From the NCBI RefSeq assembly GCF_007565055.1, contig NC_044559.1, positions 43,036,522 through 43,100,521 on the forward strand: a DNA stretch of 64,000 nt, written 5' to 3'. The notes beneath the pieces were generated by a model. That model had not been told where the DNA came from. It saw only the letters and a list, made by a program, of their open reading frames with translations, and did no database searches. This DNA comes from Rhinopithecus roxellana (Eukaryota > Chordata > Mammalia > Primates > Cercopithecidae). Positions 1 to 10,850 of the stretch are shown here, in pieces (position 1 is the first letter of the stretch; every line of letters begins with the position of its first letter). The translations under genes and the position numbers were made by a program.

Positions 1-46
1 CAATTTTGATTTTGAGAGCTGACTTACAATTTTGATTTCCAGGCTT

Positions 47-178
47 TATTTTTTGAGACAGGGTCTTGTTCTGTTGTCCAGGCTGAAATGCAATGGTGTG
101 ATCATAGCTCACTGCAGCCTCGACCTCCTGGACTCAGGCAATCTTCCCACATCTGGAGTAGCTACAACTGCAGCTGTG
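47..178 (-). mobile_element. Alu monomer fragment (old, J-like), antisense
   Basis: A short T-run is followed by the antisense Alu signature gagacagggtcttg, ccaggctg and gctcactgcagcctcgacct. Similarity stops near 178, inside the linker region, so only about one arm is present. Divergence is high, as expected of AluJ or a free monomer. The open frame covering it is translated Alu, not a gene. The first 46 bases hold two near-copies of acaattttgattt about 27 bp apart, of no known meaning. Confidence 0.85.
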
Positions 179-839
179 GTGGTAAACTCCCTGCCACCGC
201 TTCCTGCTTCTGGCCCCAGAGATCAGCTCTTTAAGTCCACAGAAATGTTTATTTTTTACTTTGGCAGTGTGACTGTGTCTTTTTTGTTTTCTCTTATGAT
301 TTAGCTGTCATTGCTGTGGTGTTTGGAGCAGAGAGGGATCAATGTGAGCTTATTGTGTCAACTTGACTGGCTAACTCATGATCAAAAATTTTTGCTTTAC
401 TAATGTCACAAGATAGATGGTCTGACGGGAAACAATTAGAAAATAAAAATAAAAGAAACAATTAGAAAGTAAAAACTTCTTTTATTGGTAAGCAATTGAT
501 ATTGCTTACATTGAGACAATAAACATTGGTTGTGTTTGCAAATCTTAGTCCAGATGGATCTTCTTTCAGAATTTGTTCTACTCTCACTACCAGTATGATC
601 ATCAGGTCAGGAGAAAGTATCACTGGTCTTGGCAGTCGGTGGCAGGATGACTTTGCTCTGATCATTTCAAGTTTTGGTATGAAATGGAGATTGTGTCATC
701 CTTATCTACCTCATTGGCGAGAACATGTGCGAAAGCTCTTTGAAATACATTGGGATGCTATAGCATGGTGAGTGCTATTACTAACGCTCCTTGTTTATAC
801 TCATGGGAGAGGACAGCATTGTGTGGCCCAGGGAAATAG
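179..839. other. Non-repeat DNA, with a possible LTR scrap
   Basis: I see no gene or clear repeat here. Around 345-385 the words tgtcaacttgactgg resemble the start of the ERVL-type LTR family that is complete at 14.4 kb, so a worn scrap of that family is possible. The rest is ordinary AT-rich unique sequence. Confidence 0.4.
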
Positions 840-925
840 TTTTGGAAGCAGGTGGATCTGTGTTTTGATTCTGGGTTTCCCTTATTCGTTGTGTGATCTT
901 GGCAGGCAAGTCAGTTAACCTGACT
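840..925 (+). mobile_element. MIR SINE fragment
   Basis: The words tgtgtgatcttggcaggcaa and gtcagttaacctgac match the MIR core (tgtgaccttgggcaagt..cttaacct) with the usual heavy divergence. Only the 5' half is recognisable. Confidence 0.55.
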
Positions 926-1859
926 CATCATGAAATAATATAATACTGTGTTCTTTTTTTTATCCATTTACCTGGGATGGGACGTTGGCTTCCTCTTTGT
1001 TTCCTATCACCCAAGCACTTCATTAGTGCCAGGTTCCATCTCGGAGTTAAATGAGGAGACCTAAAATGCCCAGGGCACTTTGCCCATTATCAATCTTAAA
1101 TGTGGTTTCTTTTTCCAGGGCTTTATCTATGTGAAGCTGTTCTCGTAATTGCCTTTCATTATTTCTTTTTATTTCTTGGGTATAGGGCCCTAGAACTTGA
1201 AAGTGGTTCTGAGGGACATGTCCAAGGGCCCAGGGAGACCAGAGGAATAGATCAATCTCAGCTATCTCCTGTCCTAGCTCTCCTGCCTTCTCTGCCCACC
1301 ATCTCCAACCATCCCAAGGGCAGGTGTTTGTGATGAGCACAACTATGGTGCTGGCACTTTGTCATCTCTTCTTACTATCATAGTTACATGTACTGGACCA
1401 GGAAGGAATGCATTTAGACTTCGGAACCTCTGTGAGGGGATGGAGAATTCAGATGAGGTGTGGTAAGTAGGAATGTCATTCCTGCCCTGCTGAGAGGTGA
1501 CTGTGATTGACATATATGAATCTGGACTTGGCAACAAGGGACTCGAACAGGGAGCTCTGAGGCCTTGGCTGGTTTTAGCTTCCTCATTGCTGAAAAGGGG
1601 TGCTGCTGTTGATGGTGGCGTGAAGTCCATGGCTGAGGGAATGGCACTTGTTGTTGCTCTGGCTGCACCTGTTCCAGGGAAGGCCCTGGTCCTCGTGCAG
1701 CGGTGGGGATTAGTGGCTCTTTGTTGGGTCTCAGGGCAAGATATCTCAGGATGATACTGCAGTCCCTTCCCTGACTCATTTCTTCTTTAAAGTGGCCTCT
1801 TGAGAGCCTTCTTTGGCCATCTGCTAAGAATCTGACTAATACCAATTCCTTTCTGAATT
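926..1859. other. Non-repeat DNA, no gene seen
   Basis: Unique sequence of mixed composition. Several open frames of 60-143 codons overlap on both strands, but none shows a recognisable domain, plausible splice structure or start context. I treat them as chance frames. Confidence 0.5.
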
Positions 1860-2660
1860 TTACTTGCTCTAAAAGTCAAGAAACTAAGATGGAGTGACCA
1901 GTATCAATATACTTGCCTTTTCTGGTTTCTGGGTGAAGAAAGATTAGCATTGCTGGAAGGTGAGATGGTTATATTAAATTCATTGCTTCCATGCTAAATC
2001 TTGACAAATATTAAAAGCAAAGGGAAAAGGGGGAGGGGATCCCAACTCAAGCCTGGAAGATTTTGAATGGCTAGAAAATCATAGCATTAAGACACAATAA
2101 ACATCAATCTCCAGGTATGTTATAATTTTATTTTTTTAAGATAACACTGAATGACTGTAACTGCTTTTGTATTGGAGCAGGGAAGCCGTACCCGAACTTG
2201 AAAATCTTTCATCTGTTATCCCTAATGCATACTCACAAGCACATCGCAGTCTTGAGGAAGTACAATTAAAAAGGGGGTAATCCTTTTTTCAAGTCCTCAG
2301 GTTTAATTTTCCTGATTATGGTAGATTATGAGTCATTCTGGGTCTTGGTCTCCAAGAGAGACAGCGCCTTCCCTTCAGTCCCTTTCAACAGTTGTTTATG
2401 GCAGTTTCAGCCTCTTTCTGCCTCTCGGAGGCTCTTTATTTTTAAAGCAAGGCAGACAAGGCCTAAAATTATTCCATTAAAGAGGGGAAATTTTTGTAAT
2501 GGGACTTAGAGTGCTTTGCAGAAGTGCAGGCAAGTTTCTTCAATATCCTGAGCATTATTCGCTCATTTAGTTAAATGATGTTTCTAATTCCCTGGTAATT
2601 ACGTGTAATGAGGCACTTTTTCTCTTCTTGATGAGACTTTAGCTTAATATGAGATGGCGT
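1860..2660. other. Repeat-poor AT-rich island, candidate noncoding element
   Basis: About 800 bp with no recognisable transposon, in a window where most kilobases carry some. It contains runs of homeodomain-type TAAT cores, for example ggtaattacgtgtaatgag near 2593-2612, and a GATA-like agataac near 2140. This is only compositional evidence for regulatory function. Cross-species conservation would decide. Confidence 0.3.
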
Positions 2661-2838
2661 ATTTTTTTCTTTTCTTTTTTTTTTTCCATGGGGATAATTA
2701 CCCCTTCCCAGGAAAAGCAGGGTTTGTTGTGCAGAATATAGCAAATTATTTTATTTCCTGCCATCTTGACTGCCAGTAAATTATAAAATTAAGTTTCAGT
2801 GGCGCATTAGCACCATTTTGGAAAAGGCTCAAGACTCC

Positions 2839-2896
2839 ATTTTTTCTTTTACTTTCTTTCTTTTTCTTTTTCTCTTTCTTTCTTTCTTTTTTTCTC
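2839..2896. repeat. Pyrimidine-rich imperfect (CTTT)n microsatellite
   Basis: About 58 bp of pure C/T on the plus strand, built of cttt and cttttt units with interruptions. No Alu or L1 body is attached, so it is not an obvious poly-A tail relic. Confidence 0.85.
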
Positions 2897-3890
2897 AATT
2901 CATGTACTGCTGTCCTCTGGGACTGTAGAGGCTATTATTCATAGAACAGATACTTTTTTCCTGCCAATTCCTAGTATTCAGATGTATTGAAGCAGCAACA
3001 TAGGTTTAATTTTTCAGGATTATATCCAGTGTAGAATGTTCTTATAAGCATCTTTGTGTTCAGGTAGTTATCATCATAAAGTTAAGTAATATGTCCCCTC
3101 TTTTCTCTGGTCTCCTCTCTCTCCTCCTTTGGATGTCAACTTACCTATTTTTGTGCAATGCTTTAATTAGGTGCAAAGCAACTAAATTTGAATCACATGA
3201 AGGTGGTGACACCAACTCTTAAAAGGCAAGAAACTCTGTTAATATAGTCACTCTACTTAACTCTGTTGTTAAAAAGCAAATTTAAAGAGAAGAGAAAAAA
3301 ATATGGGGAGAGCACCATTTAATTAAGGACAATGTCATGCCTAACTGGTTTTCTGGATTTAGTTATTTTTACCAGTTTTAAGAATTATATGTTTGTGTGT
3401 GTGTTTGTGCCAATGCACACTTCTACCATTTTTTATTTTTGTGTGTGCAGAAGAAACATTTCTTTGGAAGAAGCAGCCTAATGAGATGGAAAGAGGAAAA
3501 GAGAGCTTTAGCCGGGGAGCCAGGGTGCTGGAGTTGTAGGGTAAACTCCATTTACTCCCAACTGACTGTGTGCTTTGGGCAAGACAACCTTTTTGAGCTT
3601 CACTTCCCTCCTGTTTAAATGCATGAGTCGCAGCAGAGGATCTCTAGTCTTCAGAAACTTAAAAGGTCTTCCTATCAGTTACCAAAAGAACCATGTGTTG
3701 GGGTTATAGCAAAGTAAGCCCAGATTTAAAGTTTGTGGTTGGATTGTTGTTGTCATTTTGTGCTCCCCACCACCTGCTCTATCATCCCTTGTGAAGATGC
3801 TGGTTTCCAGGGGTCCAGGTGCCACCATCTCCTGTCTTGCTGATGGTCTTATGGTTCCTGTTTGGGTTCTACTAAACTTCCAGGCCTGGA
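2897..3890. other. Non-repeat DNA with a weak MIR trace
   Basis: No gene seen. At about 3515-3640 the order agccagggtgctgg, then tgtgtgctttgggcaag, then ttgagcttcacttccctcc is compatible with a very worn plus-strand MIR. A short (GT)n run lies near 3392-3405. Confidence 0.4.
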
Positions 3891-3892
3891 AA

Positions 3893-4170
3893 GTTGGGAG
3901 ATGCCACCAGTGCCCTGTCCACATAGGATCAGTGTTTCAGGTGTGAGTAAACCAGGGTCATTCGCTGCAGAGGGAGATGCCACCCAGTCCCCTGTCCACA
4001 CAGGGTCTGTGTTTCAGGTGTGAGTGAACTGGGGTCCTTTACTGCAGAGGAAGATGCCACCCAGTGCCCCGTCCACCCAGGACCAGTTTCAGGTGTGAGT
4101 GAACCGGGATGTCCTGTCCACACAGGGCTGGTGTTTCAGGTGTGAATGAACTGGGGTCCTTCACTGCAGC
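3893..4170. repeat. Minisatellite, 76-bp unit, about 3.5 copies
   Basis: The word atgccacc recurs at 3901, 3977 and 4053, giving an exact 76-bp period. Each unit carries cctgtccaca, then gtttcaggtgtgag, then ctgcagagg. The third copy has lost about 31 bp, so the next gtccacacagg begins early, at 4111. The last copy fades after ctgcagcc near 4170. It is GC-richer than its flanks. The minus-strand frames with repeated LTPET and CGQGTGWHLPLQ blocks are translated repeat units, not a protein. Confidence 0.9.
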
Positions 4171-4664
4171 CCTCAGTTTCCCTTGAGTCATGGGTAGCCT
4201 AATAGTTTCCTTTTCTTGAGGGTAGCCAGATAATTCTTTTGTTTGTTTGCACATTTGAAATCAACAGCAGTGTTCTGAAAATAATACTGTCCTTTTCAGA
4301 CAAATGGTAAGAGACTGATGTGAGCTGATTTCTTCATGTTTGGGGAATGGGGGATGTTTACCAAAATGACAAGTCTTTCTCACTTGTATAATTAGCCTGC
4401 AATAAAAACCTTCCATCTGGAGTTTTTATTTTAAGAAACTGCTGTTTGGAATAATTCTGTTATAGGATAGTTATGTTGGTCACTTCACTTTTTCACTTAG
4501 GATCACCGAGGAGGCTCATGCCTGCTTCCTGATGGGTCCTCCATAGGCCTAGCTCCAGGCACGTGCCTTCTCAGCTCAGCACCATGTAGGAGCTCCATGC
4601 TGACCACATCACAGTGTAAACTCTGAATCTCAGCGTGGACCAGAGGTGGGCCCAGAGTCAGATG
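4171..4664. other. Non-repeat DNA, no gene seen
   Basis: Unique sequence between the minisatellite and a MIR. Nothing recognisable. Confidence 0.5.
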
Positions 4665-4880
4665 GATTCAGGTCTGAGTCTTAGATCTGCCGTTCACAGA
4701 TTCTGTGATCTTGGGCAAGTTGCTTATCTTTTCTGAGCCTGTTTTCTCATCTTAAAAATGAGCATCACAATAATACCTCATCAAGTAAAATAAGATACAC
4801 GTAAGGCACAGAGCTTGGGACTTAACTGCTGAGTAATGTGAACTGCTAGTATTATTATTGCTGTTGTTAGGATTACTACC
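4665..4880 (+). mobile_element. MIR SINE
   Basis: A good MIR core: ctgtgatcttgggcaagttg, then tctgagcctgttttctcatc, then an aaaatgagca-type 3' half ending in repeated att units. Orientation is plus. It is a non-autonomous tRNA-derived SINE once mobilised by L2. Confidence 0.8.
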
Positions 4881-5021
4881 TCACCTTCTACTGCTTGCCT
4901 AGAGGTATGTGTGCCACATCCCAGCCACTGGTCCTTAACTCATCCCAGGCTCTCCTGTCCTTGTGCCTCTGTTGATACAGGTTTCTCTGCCCAGCATATT
5001 TTCCCTTTCTCACTTCCCCTG

Positions 5022-5130
5022 CCATTCATTCATTCATCTCCATTCATTTATTCATCTCCATTCATTTATTCATCAAATACTTATGGAGAGCATCCATGAT
5101 GTGCTAGTCCTGTTGGCCTGTTGGGCTCAT
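5022..5130 (-). mobile_element. L2 3' end, antisense, with a small internal tandem duplication
   Basis: The run of attcattcatt/atttattcat followed by atacttatggagagc and gatgtgctag is the usual antisense L2 tail (tattgagcacctactatgtgcc). The block atctccattcatttattc occurs twice in a row (about 5036-5071), a local 18-bp duplication. Confidence 0.65.
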
Positions 5131-5479
5131 CTCAGACACAGCTTTGGTGACTGTCCTAGTGGGAAAGGCCCTCTGTATCCCCCACAGGCCCGCAGGCCCA
5201 TGCTTTGCTGTGGCCACATATAACATACAGGGCCCTCTCTCAGTCACTCCTGTTCTCCTCTTTTCCACATTGGTCCTAGTACAGCATCTCCCATGGAGAA
5301 GCTATGTGAACAGAGACTGAATTGAGGGAAATCACTTTTGGAATCCCAGCCCTCTCCTCAGGCCCCGGTGGAGCATGATCTGTGCTGTGGATGAAGTCTG
5401 TTGGCACAGCGAGTCCCTGGGATGGAACCTGCACTCACTGCTTGACCCATGGCTGGGTGAGTGGCGAAGCGGTCAGCAC

Positions 5480-5700
5480 AAGCTTCTAGCCCAGGCTTCC
5501 CTCTTAGCAGCATGTGGCCTTGGGCATGTCACAGAGTCTCCCTGCCCTCTCCCCCATTTTCTCTTCTGTCAACTGAGCATAACTGATGCTACAATCTCAC
5601 TGACAGATGGTGAGTGAGGACAGAGTGAGTGGGCATGTGAGGCACTTAGCTCCATGCGTAGCTCACCGATGTTGGCCGCTCTTGTTATCATTACAATGAT
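5480..5700 (+). mobile_element. MIR SINE, diverged
   Basis: The words gtggccttgggcatgtcaca, then ccattttctcttctgtcaac, then the 3' part with gaggcacttag match MIR in the correct order, with indels. Confidence 0.65.
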
Positions 5701-5721
5701 GATTATTAGCCTTTCTACGTG

Positions 5722-5845
5722 AGAGATTCTCAAACCTGGCTGCTACCCATGAGAATCATGTGGACAGCCCTTAAACAAAGATTCCTGGGCTACCCCTTGA
5801 TCTTCTGCATCAGAACGGCCAAGATGGAGTCCGGGAAGGTGTTAG
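5722..5845 (-). mobile_element. MER5-type hAT-Charlie fragment
   Basis: The words gattctcaaacctggctgct, then agaatcatgtggacagccct, then cctgggctacccct follow the order of the MER5A/B consensus (ttctcaaac..tcagaatcacctgg..gctgggcc). Only one end is clear, so a partial copy is annotated. The orientation is tentative. Confidence 0.65.
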
Positions 5846-5964
5846 CTACATGCTTTTAGGATGACTCTGATGCCCAACCTGGGAACCCACAAGGGGCATA
5901 CTCCCGGCATGGGCAGTGTCTGTGTTTAGTGGGTCCAAATACTGCCCTGTTGAATAAAGAAGTG

Positions 5965-6391
5965 TACTCTGTACTGGGTTGAACAGTGTCCCCTCCCAAA
6001 ATTCCTGTCCACCTGGAATCCATGAATGTAACCTTATTTGGAAATAGGGTTTTTGCAGATATAATCAAGTTAAGATGAAGTCATGCTGGAATAAGGTGAA
6101 CCATAAATTCAATGTAACTGGGCATCCTTATAAGAAAAGGGGAACTTTGTACACAGAAACAGACATAGATGGAAGTTGGTCATTTGCCTGTGGAGGCAGA
6201 GATTGGAGTGATGCTGCCACAAGCCAAGAAACAGCTACCAGAAGCTGAAATAGTCAAGGATGAGTCCTTCTCTAGAGGCTCTGGGAGGGGCAGACTTCTG
6301 ACCTCCAGAACTGCGAGAGAATACGTTCCTATCGTTTGCACTCCTCAAGTTGGGGATGATTTGTTATGGCAGCCCTAGGAAATGAATACAG
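5965..6391 (+). mobile_element. MLT1-type MaLR solo LTR
   Basis: The order gggttgaacagtgtcccc, then ttatttggaaatagggt, ttataagaaaagggga, ggcagagattggagtgatgc, then cagccctaggaaatgaatac is that of an MLT1 LTR (ERVL-MaLR). It lacks internal sequence, so it is a solo LTR left by recombination. These LTRs once carried promoter and polyadenylation signals. No clear target-site duplication survives. The plus-strand frame inside it is translated LTR. Confidence 0.85.
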
Positions 6392-7369
6392 GCTGCAAGT
6401 CACCTTCCAAGAATCCTGCGTTGAGGCAAAAACTCTGCTGATAGGGCTCACTTTGTGAATAGTTGACATGATTCCAGCTTTATAAACACCAATTCAAATT
6501 TTAGAAGAGAATTTTCCCCTCTGGGCAAAACGGGTGTTGACGTATTTTTAAAAATGGGACTTAAATGCTGAGGATATAGGGCACCTCTGGCCCATATGGG
6601 ACTAGCTGAGTCCCAGGTCTTCTGTCTGCCCAGTCAGGCCTGAGCATGTTCAGGGAGGAGGCTGACAACTGTCTGGGCAGATGCACACCTCCATTTGTGT
6701 ATTGCTACCTTTCTAGAGCCTCAGGGATGCTCGGTGGACACCTCACAGGAGGCGAGATTGATGGAGCAGGTTCTAGTCTTAGCTGTCTTCTTCCTTCCAG
6801 AAGGTTCCTGGACAAGTCATCTGATCTCGTGGAACCCAAGTTTCTCCACCTCTAAATGGAACACACTAAATTGTTATGAGTGAGCATCAAAGGAAATCAA
6901 GAATGTGTGATTTAGCTCTGCATGCAACGGGCTCTCGAGATAATTTTCATTACAGTTATTTTGACTCCAGTTTGGTGAGTTGACTACCCCAGGTTTTGAA
7001 ATGAACACAGGGAGGCAGAATGCGTGTTGTAATCCCAGGCTACAATTCTGGAGCCTTTATTGAAGGAGAAGACATTTTTTATTTGTAAGAATGAAAAACG
7101 GAAGGCGGGGAGCCTATGTGGCATGGAGTTCAAGAAATGGAGCAGCTGGCCCCTGGCAATCGGAAGGCCCACAGCAGATTCTGCAAACCTCTCTGGAGTT
7201 TCTGCTTGAGTTCCTGTTTGCTGCTGTGAGCCCCTCACTCTCTTATTGCTGAGACACCTTCACCATGGCTCAGGGGCCACGTGCTATTCCTCAGGTGGCG
7301 GAGGAGGGCAGAGACCGAGGGAGTTGGTGAAAAGGAGAGGGCTGGAAAATTCCTCTTAGCATAAGAATA
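6392..7369. other. Non-repeat DNA with a weak MIR trace
   Basis: No gene seen. At 6800-6900 the words ggacaagtcatctgatctc and tctccacctctaaatgg could be an old MIR. The minus-strand frame at 6984-7238 has no recognisable domain. Confidence 0.4.
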
Positions 7370-7800
7370 AACAGTGATTTGAATATTCAGTTGTGAGGGT
7401 TATAAATAACTGTGAGTTTTCATTGACGTGTAAGCGGTGATACATTTTGTACAATAATTAGTTATTTGATTACTTTTGTTTTAGCCTGAAGTAGAGGACA
7501 ATTGACAAATGTGAATACCTCTGAGACTGATGGGGCGCAGTAAACTAACTTTATTTATTACAAAATGCAATTTTATTAATATGAATTGACAGTAATTAAT
7601 TTGCTAGTGTTGATGTTGTTAATAATTGCATGTAATTTATGAAATATTCATGCTAGAGCAGAATGAAATAATGCATAGGTCCTCTGGCTTGTTTGTTAAG
7701 TCTGTGAATATTTCAACAAAGCCTTTCTAATTCAATGTATTCATAGTACAGTGGTTTGAAATCCCACAAAATTACCAAAAATATTTTAATTTCTTATTTG
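7370..7800. other. Repeat-free AT-rich island rich in TAAT motifs
   Basis: About 430 bp without transposon similarity, dense in homeodomain-type cores: aataattagttatttgatta (about 7452-7471) and ttattaatatgaattgacag with the following taattaattt (about 7572-7601). AT-rich, repeat-free tracts like this often turn out to be deeply conserved noncoding elements, but I cannot measure conservation here. Confidence 0.3.
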
Positions 7801-7924
7801 AGTGTTTCTTAACTTGACTTCCAGGCATGTCCAGGGATACTGTGTTTATACTGCAGGGCACCATGAAACTTCCTGAAATTAAATGGAGGAGGTGTTTTCT
7901 TGAGAGCCTCCCCCAGAAGATTAA

Positions 7925-8110
7925 GTACCAGTGCATTGTCTAACTTAATCTTCATAAAAGCTCCAAAAATACTTTATTCCCATTTCATAGATACGGAAAT
8001 CAAGGCTGAAGAGATGTCATCGTTGCTGGTCCCACTAAGTTGAAGTGTCAGAGGTAAGAATCAACTCTTGTCCTCTGGCTTCTAAATCCAGGACCCATGG
8101 AGTAAAATCT
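7925..8110 (-). mobile_element. MIR SINE, antisense
   Basis: The word string cccatttcatagatacgg, then aaatcaaggctgaagag, then caactcttgtcctctggctt is the reverse of the MIR core (cattttacagatgaggaaactgaggc..gattcgaaccc..ctggct). Minus orientation. Confidence 0.75.
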
Positions 8111-8595
8111 AATTTTGCCTTTATTCCAATTTTTTTTTTTTTTTTTTTCTGAATGGAAGTATGGACTGTTTCCCTCTCCTAATTCAGTTTGGCCCTCTTG
8201 TTCCTAGAAAAGGATTGTAATTAGAGGGCATCACAATTGAATTCAGCTAATGTGATCAGCAACATGGGGGCCCCGCTGGAGCCTGTGGTCAGGCTCTGTG
8301 GAGGCGCTTCAGTCTGCTGTCTTGCTTTGGAGACCCCCTCCCCACTCTGAGGGCTGCAGGCCAGTGGCCAGGAGGTGGCTGTATTTAGGAAGAGGCAGCT
8401 GTGAGGTGCTGGCACATGCTCTAAACCCCCTAAGAATTCAGGTCTCCGTTCCTAACTCCAGGGCTGACTTCCTGGGCCTGCACTGTGTTTCCGGGCTGAG
8501 AAGGGCTCCACATTTGGTTCAGTGCTCTAGTGTCACCAATCCTTAGTAACTTTTGAACAAGGACCCTACATTTTCAAGTTCCCTGGCTCCGCAAA
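8111..8595. other. Non-repeat DNA with an isolated T19 tract
   Basis: An uninterrupted T-run lies at 8130-8148 with no Alu or L1 body attached on either side. The remainder is unique, moderately GC-rich sequence with overlapping chance frames. Confidence 0.45.
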
Positions 8596-8715
8596 TTATG
8601 TAGTCACTTCTCTCTTCCCTCTGGGACTCTAAGAAGTTATTTCGCTTCTCTGAGCCTCAGCTCTTCATCTGGGAAATGGGGACGAGATGTTTTACTCTCT
8701 CAGGTTCTAGAGGGC
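8596..8715 (+). mobile_element. MIR SINE fragment
   Basis: The words cttctctgagcctcagctct, tcatctgggaaatgggga and the upstream gtcacttctctcttcc fit the MIR core in plus orientation. Confidence 0.7.
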
Positions 8716-9099
8716 GATGAATGAACGCACGCCCAAAATGCCTTTTACATTCTGCAGCCCGGGGCCAACGCCAGGGGTTTGTTTCAGAGTGTTGTCTTCC
8801 AGTGAGAGCTGCAGAAGGACGACCACAGGAGCCTGAGTGTCCAGAGCTCTTTCTCAGCCCCTTTGACCCGCATCCCAGGGCAGAGGCATCGAAAAAAGAC
8901 CTAAGTCCACGTATAATCCAAGGCAATAAATGTGCTCCACATTCTTGGCTGGGGGTCTGGGAGGTTAGCACCGAAGCCATCGCATGGGAAGGTGTAAGGT
9001 TTGAGAAAGCACCACCATTACCTGTGTGTTGTCACCCCCCAGGCGTGTTCCCTATTTGTTTTGAGAAGAAAATGAAAGAAAAAATTTTCTGCACAAAGT
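8716..9099. other. Non-repeat DNA, no supported gene
   Basis: Overlapping open frames of 154 codons (plus) and 107 codons (minus) share this stretch. Neither shows a known domain, and the plus frame runs on into the MIR at 9100, where its last residues are plainly MIR translation. I do not call a gene. Confidence 0.45.
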
Positions 9100-9290
9100 T
9101 TCCAACTGGCAAACATTTTTCCAGCTGTGAGACCTTGGACACATTTTCATCTCAGAGCTGTTTCTTCTTTTGTAAAATGATGTAATAATTGCAGTTATCT
9201 CCCTGGGCTGTGGTGGGTATTAGATACGAAAATGCAAGTAGAACTCACAGAGATTGGCCTATCAGAAGCACTCAGTAACAGTTAGCTTTG
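9100..9290 (+). mobile_element. MIR SINE
   Basis: The words agctgtgagaccttggacac, then tctcagagctgtttcttc, then ttttgtaaaatgatg and a 3' half with agcactcagtaacag give the MIR order in plus orientation. Confidence 0.75.
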
Positions 9291-9357
9291 CTTTGTTTTC
9301 TTCTTGTGATTGTCATTCTTTAATAAAATTTATGCTGCTCACAGAGCTCTGTCATTT

Positions 9358-9650
9358 ATTTATGTTTTTGAGACAGGGTCTTGCTCTATCCCTCAGGGTG
9401 GAGGGCAGTGGTGTGGTCATGCTTCATTGCAGCCTCTGCTTCCTGGACTCAAGCAATCCTCCCATCTCAGCCTCCCAAGTAATTGGGATTACAGTAGTGC
9501 ACTGTAACATCTGGCTAATTTTTGTATTTTTTTGTGTGGAGACGGGGTTTTGCCATGTTGCCCAGGCTGGTCTTTAACGCCTGAGCAATCCCCATGTCTC
9601 GGCCTCGCACAGTGTTGGGATTACAGGCATGAGCCACCACACCCAGCTAA
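9358..9650 (-). mobile_element. Alu (J-like), full length, antisense
   Basis: A complete antisense Alu runs from gagacagggtcttgctct to ggcatgagccaccacaccca. An imperfect target-site duplication, ctctgtcattt (9347-9357) against ctctgttattt (9651-9661), brackets it, which shows L1-mediated insertion. Divergence suggests an old subfamily. Confidence 0.93.
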
Positions 9651-9661
9651 CTCTGTTATTT

Positions 9662-10175
9662 TTGACAGGGTGGATGAAGGGTTAAGGTTGAGGTGAGAAG
9701 GTAGAATTGGTCTTGTCACTCTAGGCCTGCCTAGCCCTTCTTGCTCACCTAACTCCCCCATTTTCTCACTCTGTTTCTCCTCCCTGAGTATCTGGGGAGA
9801 CTTGCACCCTACCACCTCCAACCCCCAACACCTGGAGAGGGAATTCAGGTGGGAGTTGGGCTACCACGCTGCAGGCTGCTTCTTTTCCCCAGAACCTTGA
9901 TTTTTACTCCTCAGACCTCATCTCAGTGATCTTCCTGCACTGGGATTGTGGTTAAATGTCTGTACTCAGGATCCACATGAGGGTGAGCCGCTTATGGAGG
10001 GAGAGCACTTTTCCTCCACCTCATCCCAGGCCTAGCTCAGCAAGGGCCCTGCCCTGGCTGATTCCCAGTGAACACCTGTTGAATAAACAGGGAAACCGAA
10101 CCTTGATAGGAAAGGGGTGTCTGCATGTAGAGAACACCTCTTTTTCTTTTTTTCTTCCTTCTCATTTTTTCCTTT
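9662..10175. other. Non-repeat DNA with a possible L2/MIR 3' trace
   Basis: No gene seen. At 10064-10090 the words gtgaacacctgttgaataaa recall an L2 or MIR 3' end. A T/C-rich tract at 10138-10190 precedes the L1. Confidence 0.4.
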
Positions 10176-10850
10176 GTCTTTTTTTAACCTTCTTAACTAT
10201 TTCCAAGTATGCAATTCAGTGCATTAAGTACATTCGCAATGTCATGCAACCATCACCACCATCCATTTCCAGAACTTTCCTTCATCCCATACAGAAACTC
10301 TGTACCCATTAACCCATAACTCCACATTCTCTTCTCCCCCCAGCCTTTATTTTACTTTCCATCTTTATGAATTTGTCTCTTCTGGATGCCTCATGTAGGT
10401 GGAATTGTACAATATTTGGCCTTTTAGACCTGGCTTCTTTCATTTAGTATGTTTTCAACATTTATCCATGTTGCAGCAGATATCAGAATTTCATTTCTTT
10501 CTAAGCCCAAATAATATTCCACCGCATAGATTTTTGTTATCCATTTTGTTTATCCATTTAGTTATTGATGGACACTTAGGCTGTTCCTACCTTTTGGCTA
10601 TTGTGATGAGTGCTGCTATGAACATTGGTATACAAATATCTGTTTGAGTGAACTGCTTCCAGTTCTTTTGGGTGAAAATTACCTAGACGTGTAATTGCTG
10701 GGTCATTGGTAATTGTATGTTTAACTTTGTGAGGAGCTACTGAACTGTTCACACGAACTGCACCATTTCACATTTCCACCAGCAATGTTTGAGGATTTCA
10801 GTTTGCCCATGTCTTCACTGACACTTGTTATTTTAGACAGCACTTTTAAT
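10176..10850 (-). mobile_element. Old L1 (L1M-type) 3' region, antisense
   Basis: The order ttcagtgcattaagtacatt, catgcaaccatcaccaccat, then ttatccatgttgcagcagat, gttattgatggacactt and attgctgggtcattgg is the antisense 3' UTR and ORF2 end of an old mammalian L1. It is 5'-truncated, and its frames are broken. Confidence 0.88.

Noticed and set aside
3893..4170. Regularly spaced repeats that might suggest a CRISPR array
   Set aside because: Units are head-to-tail with no unique spacers, and the DNA is a vertebrate genome. It is a minisatellite.
8721..9185. 154-codon frame overlapping a 107-codon opposite-strand frame
   Set aside because: No domain is present. The 3' end reads through a MIR. 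Opposing overlapping frames are common in GC-rich chance sequence.
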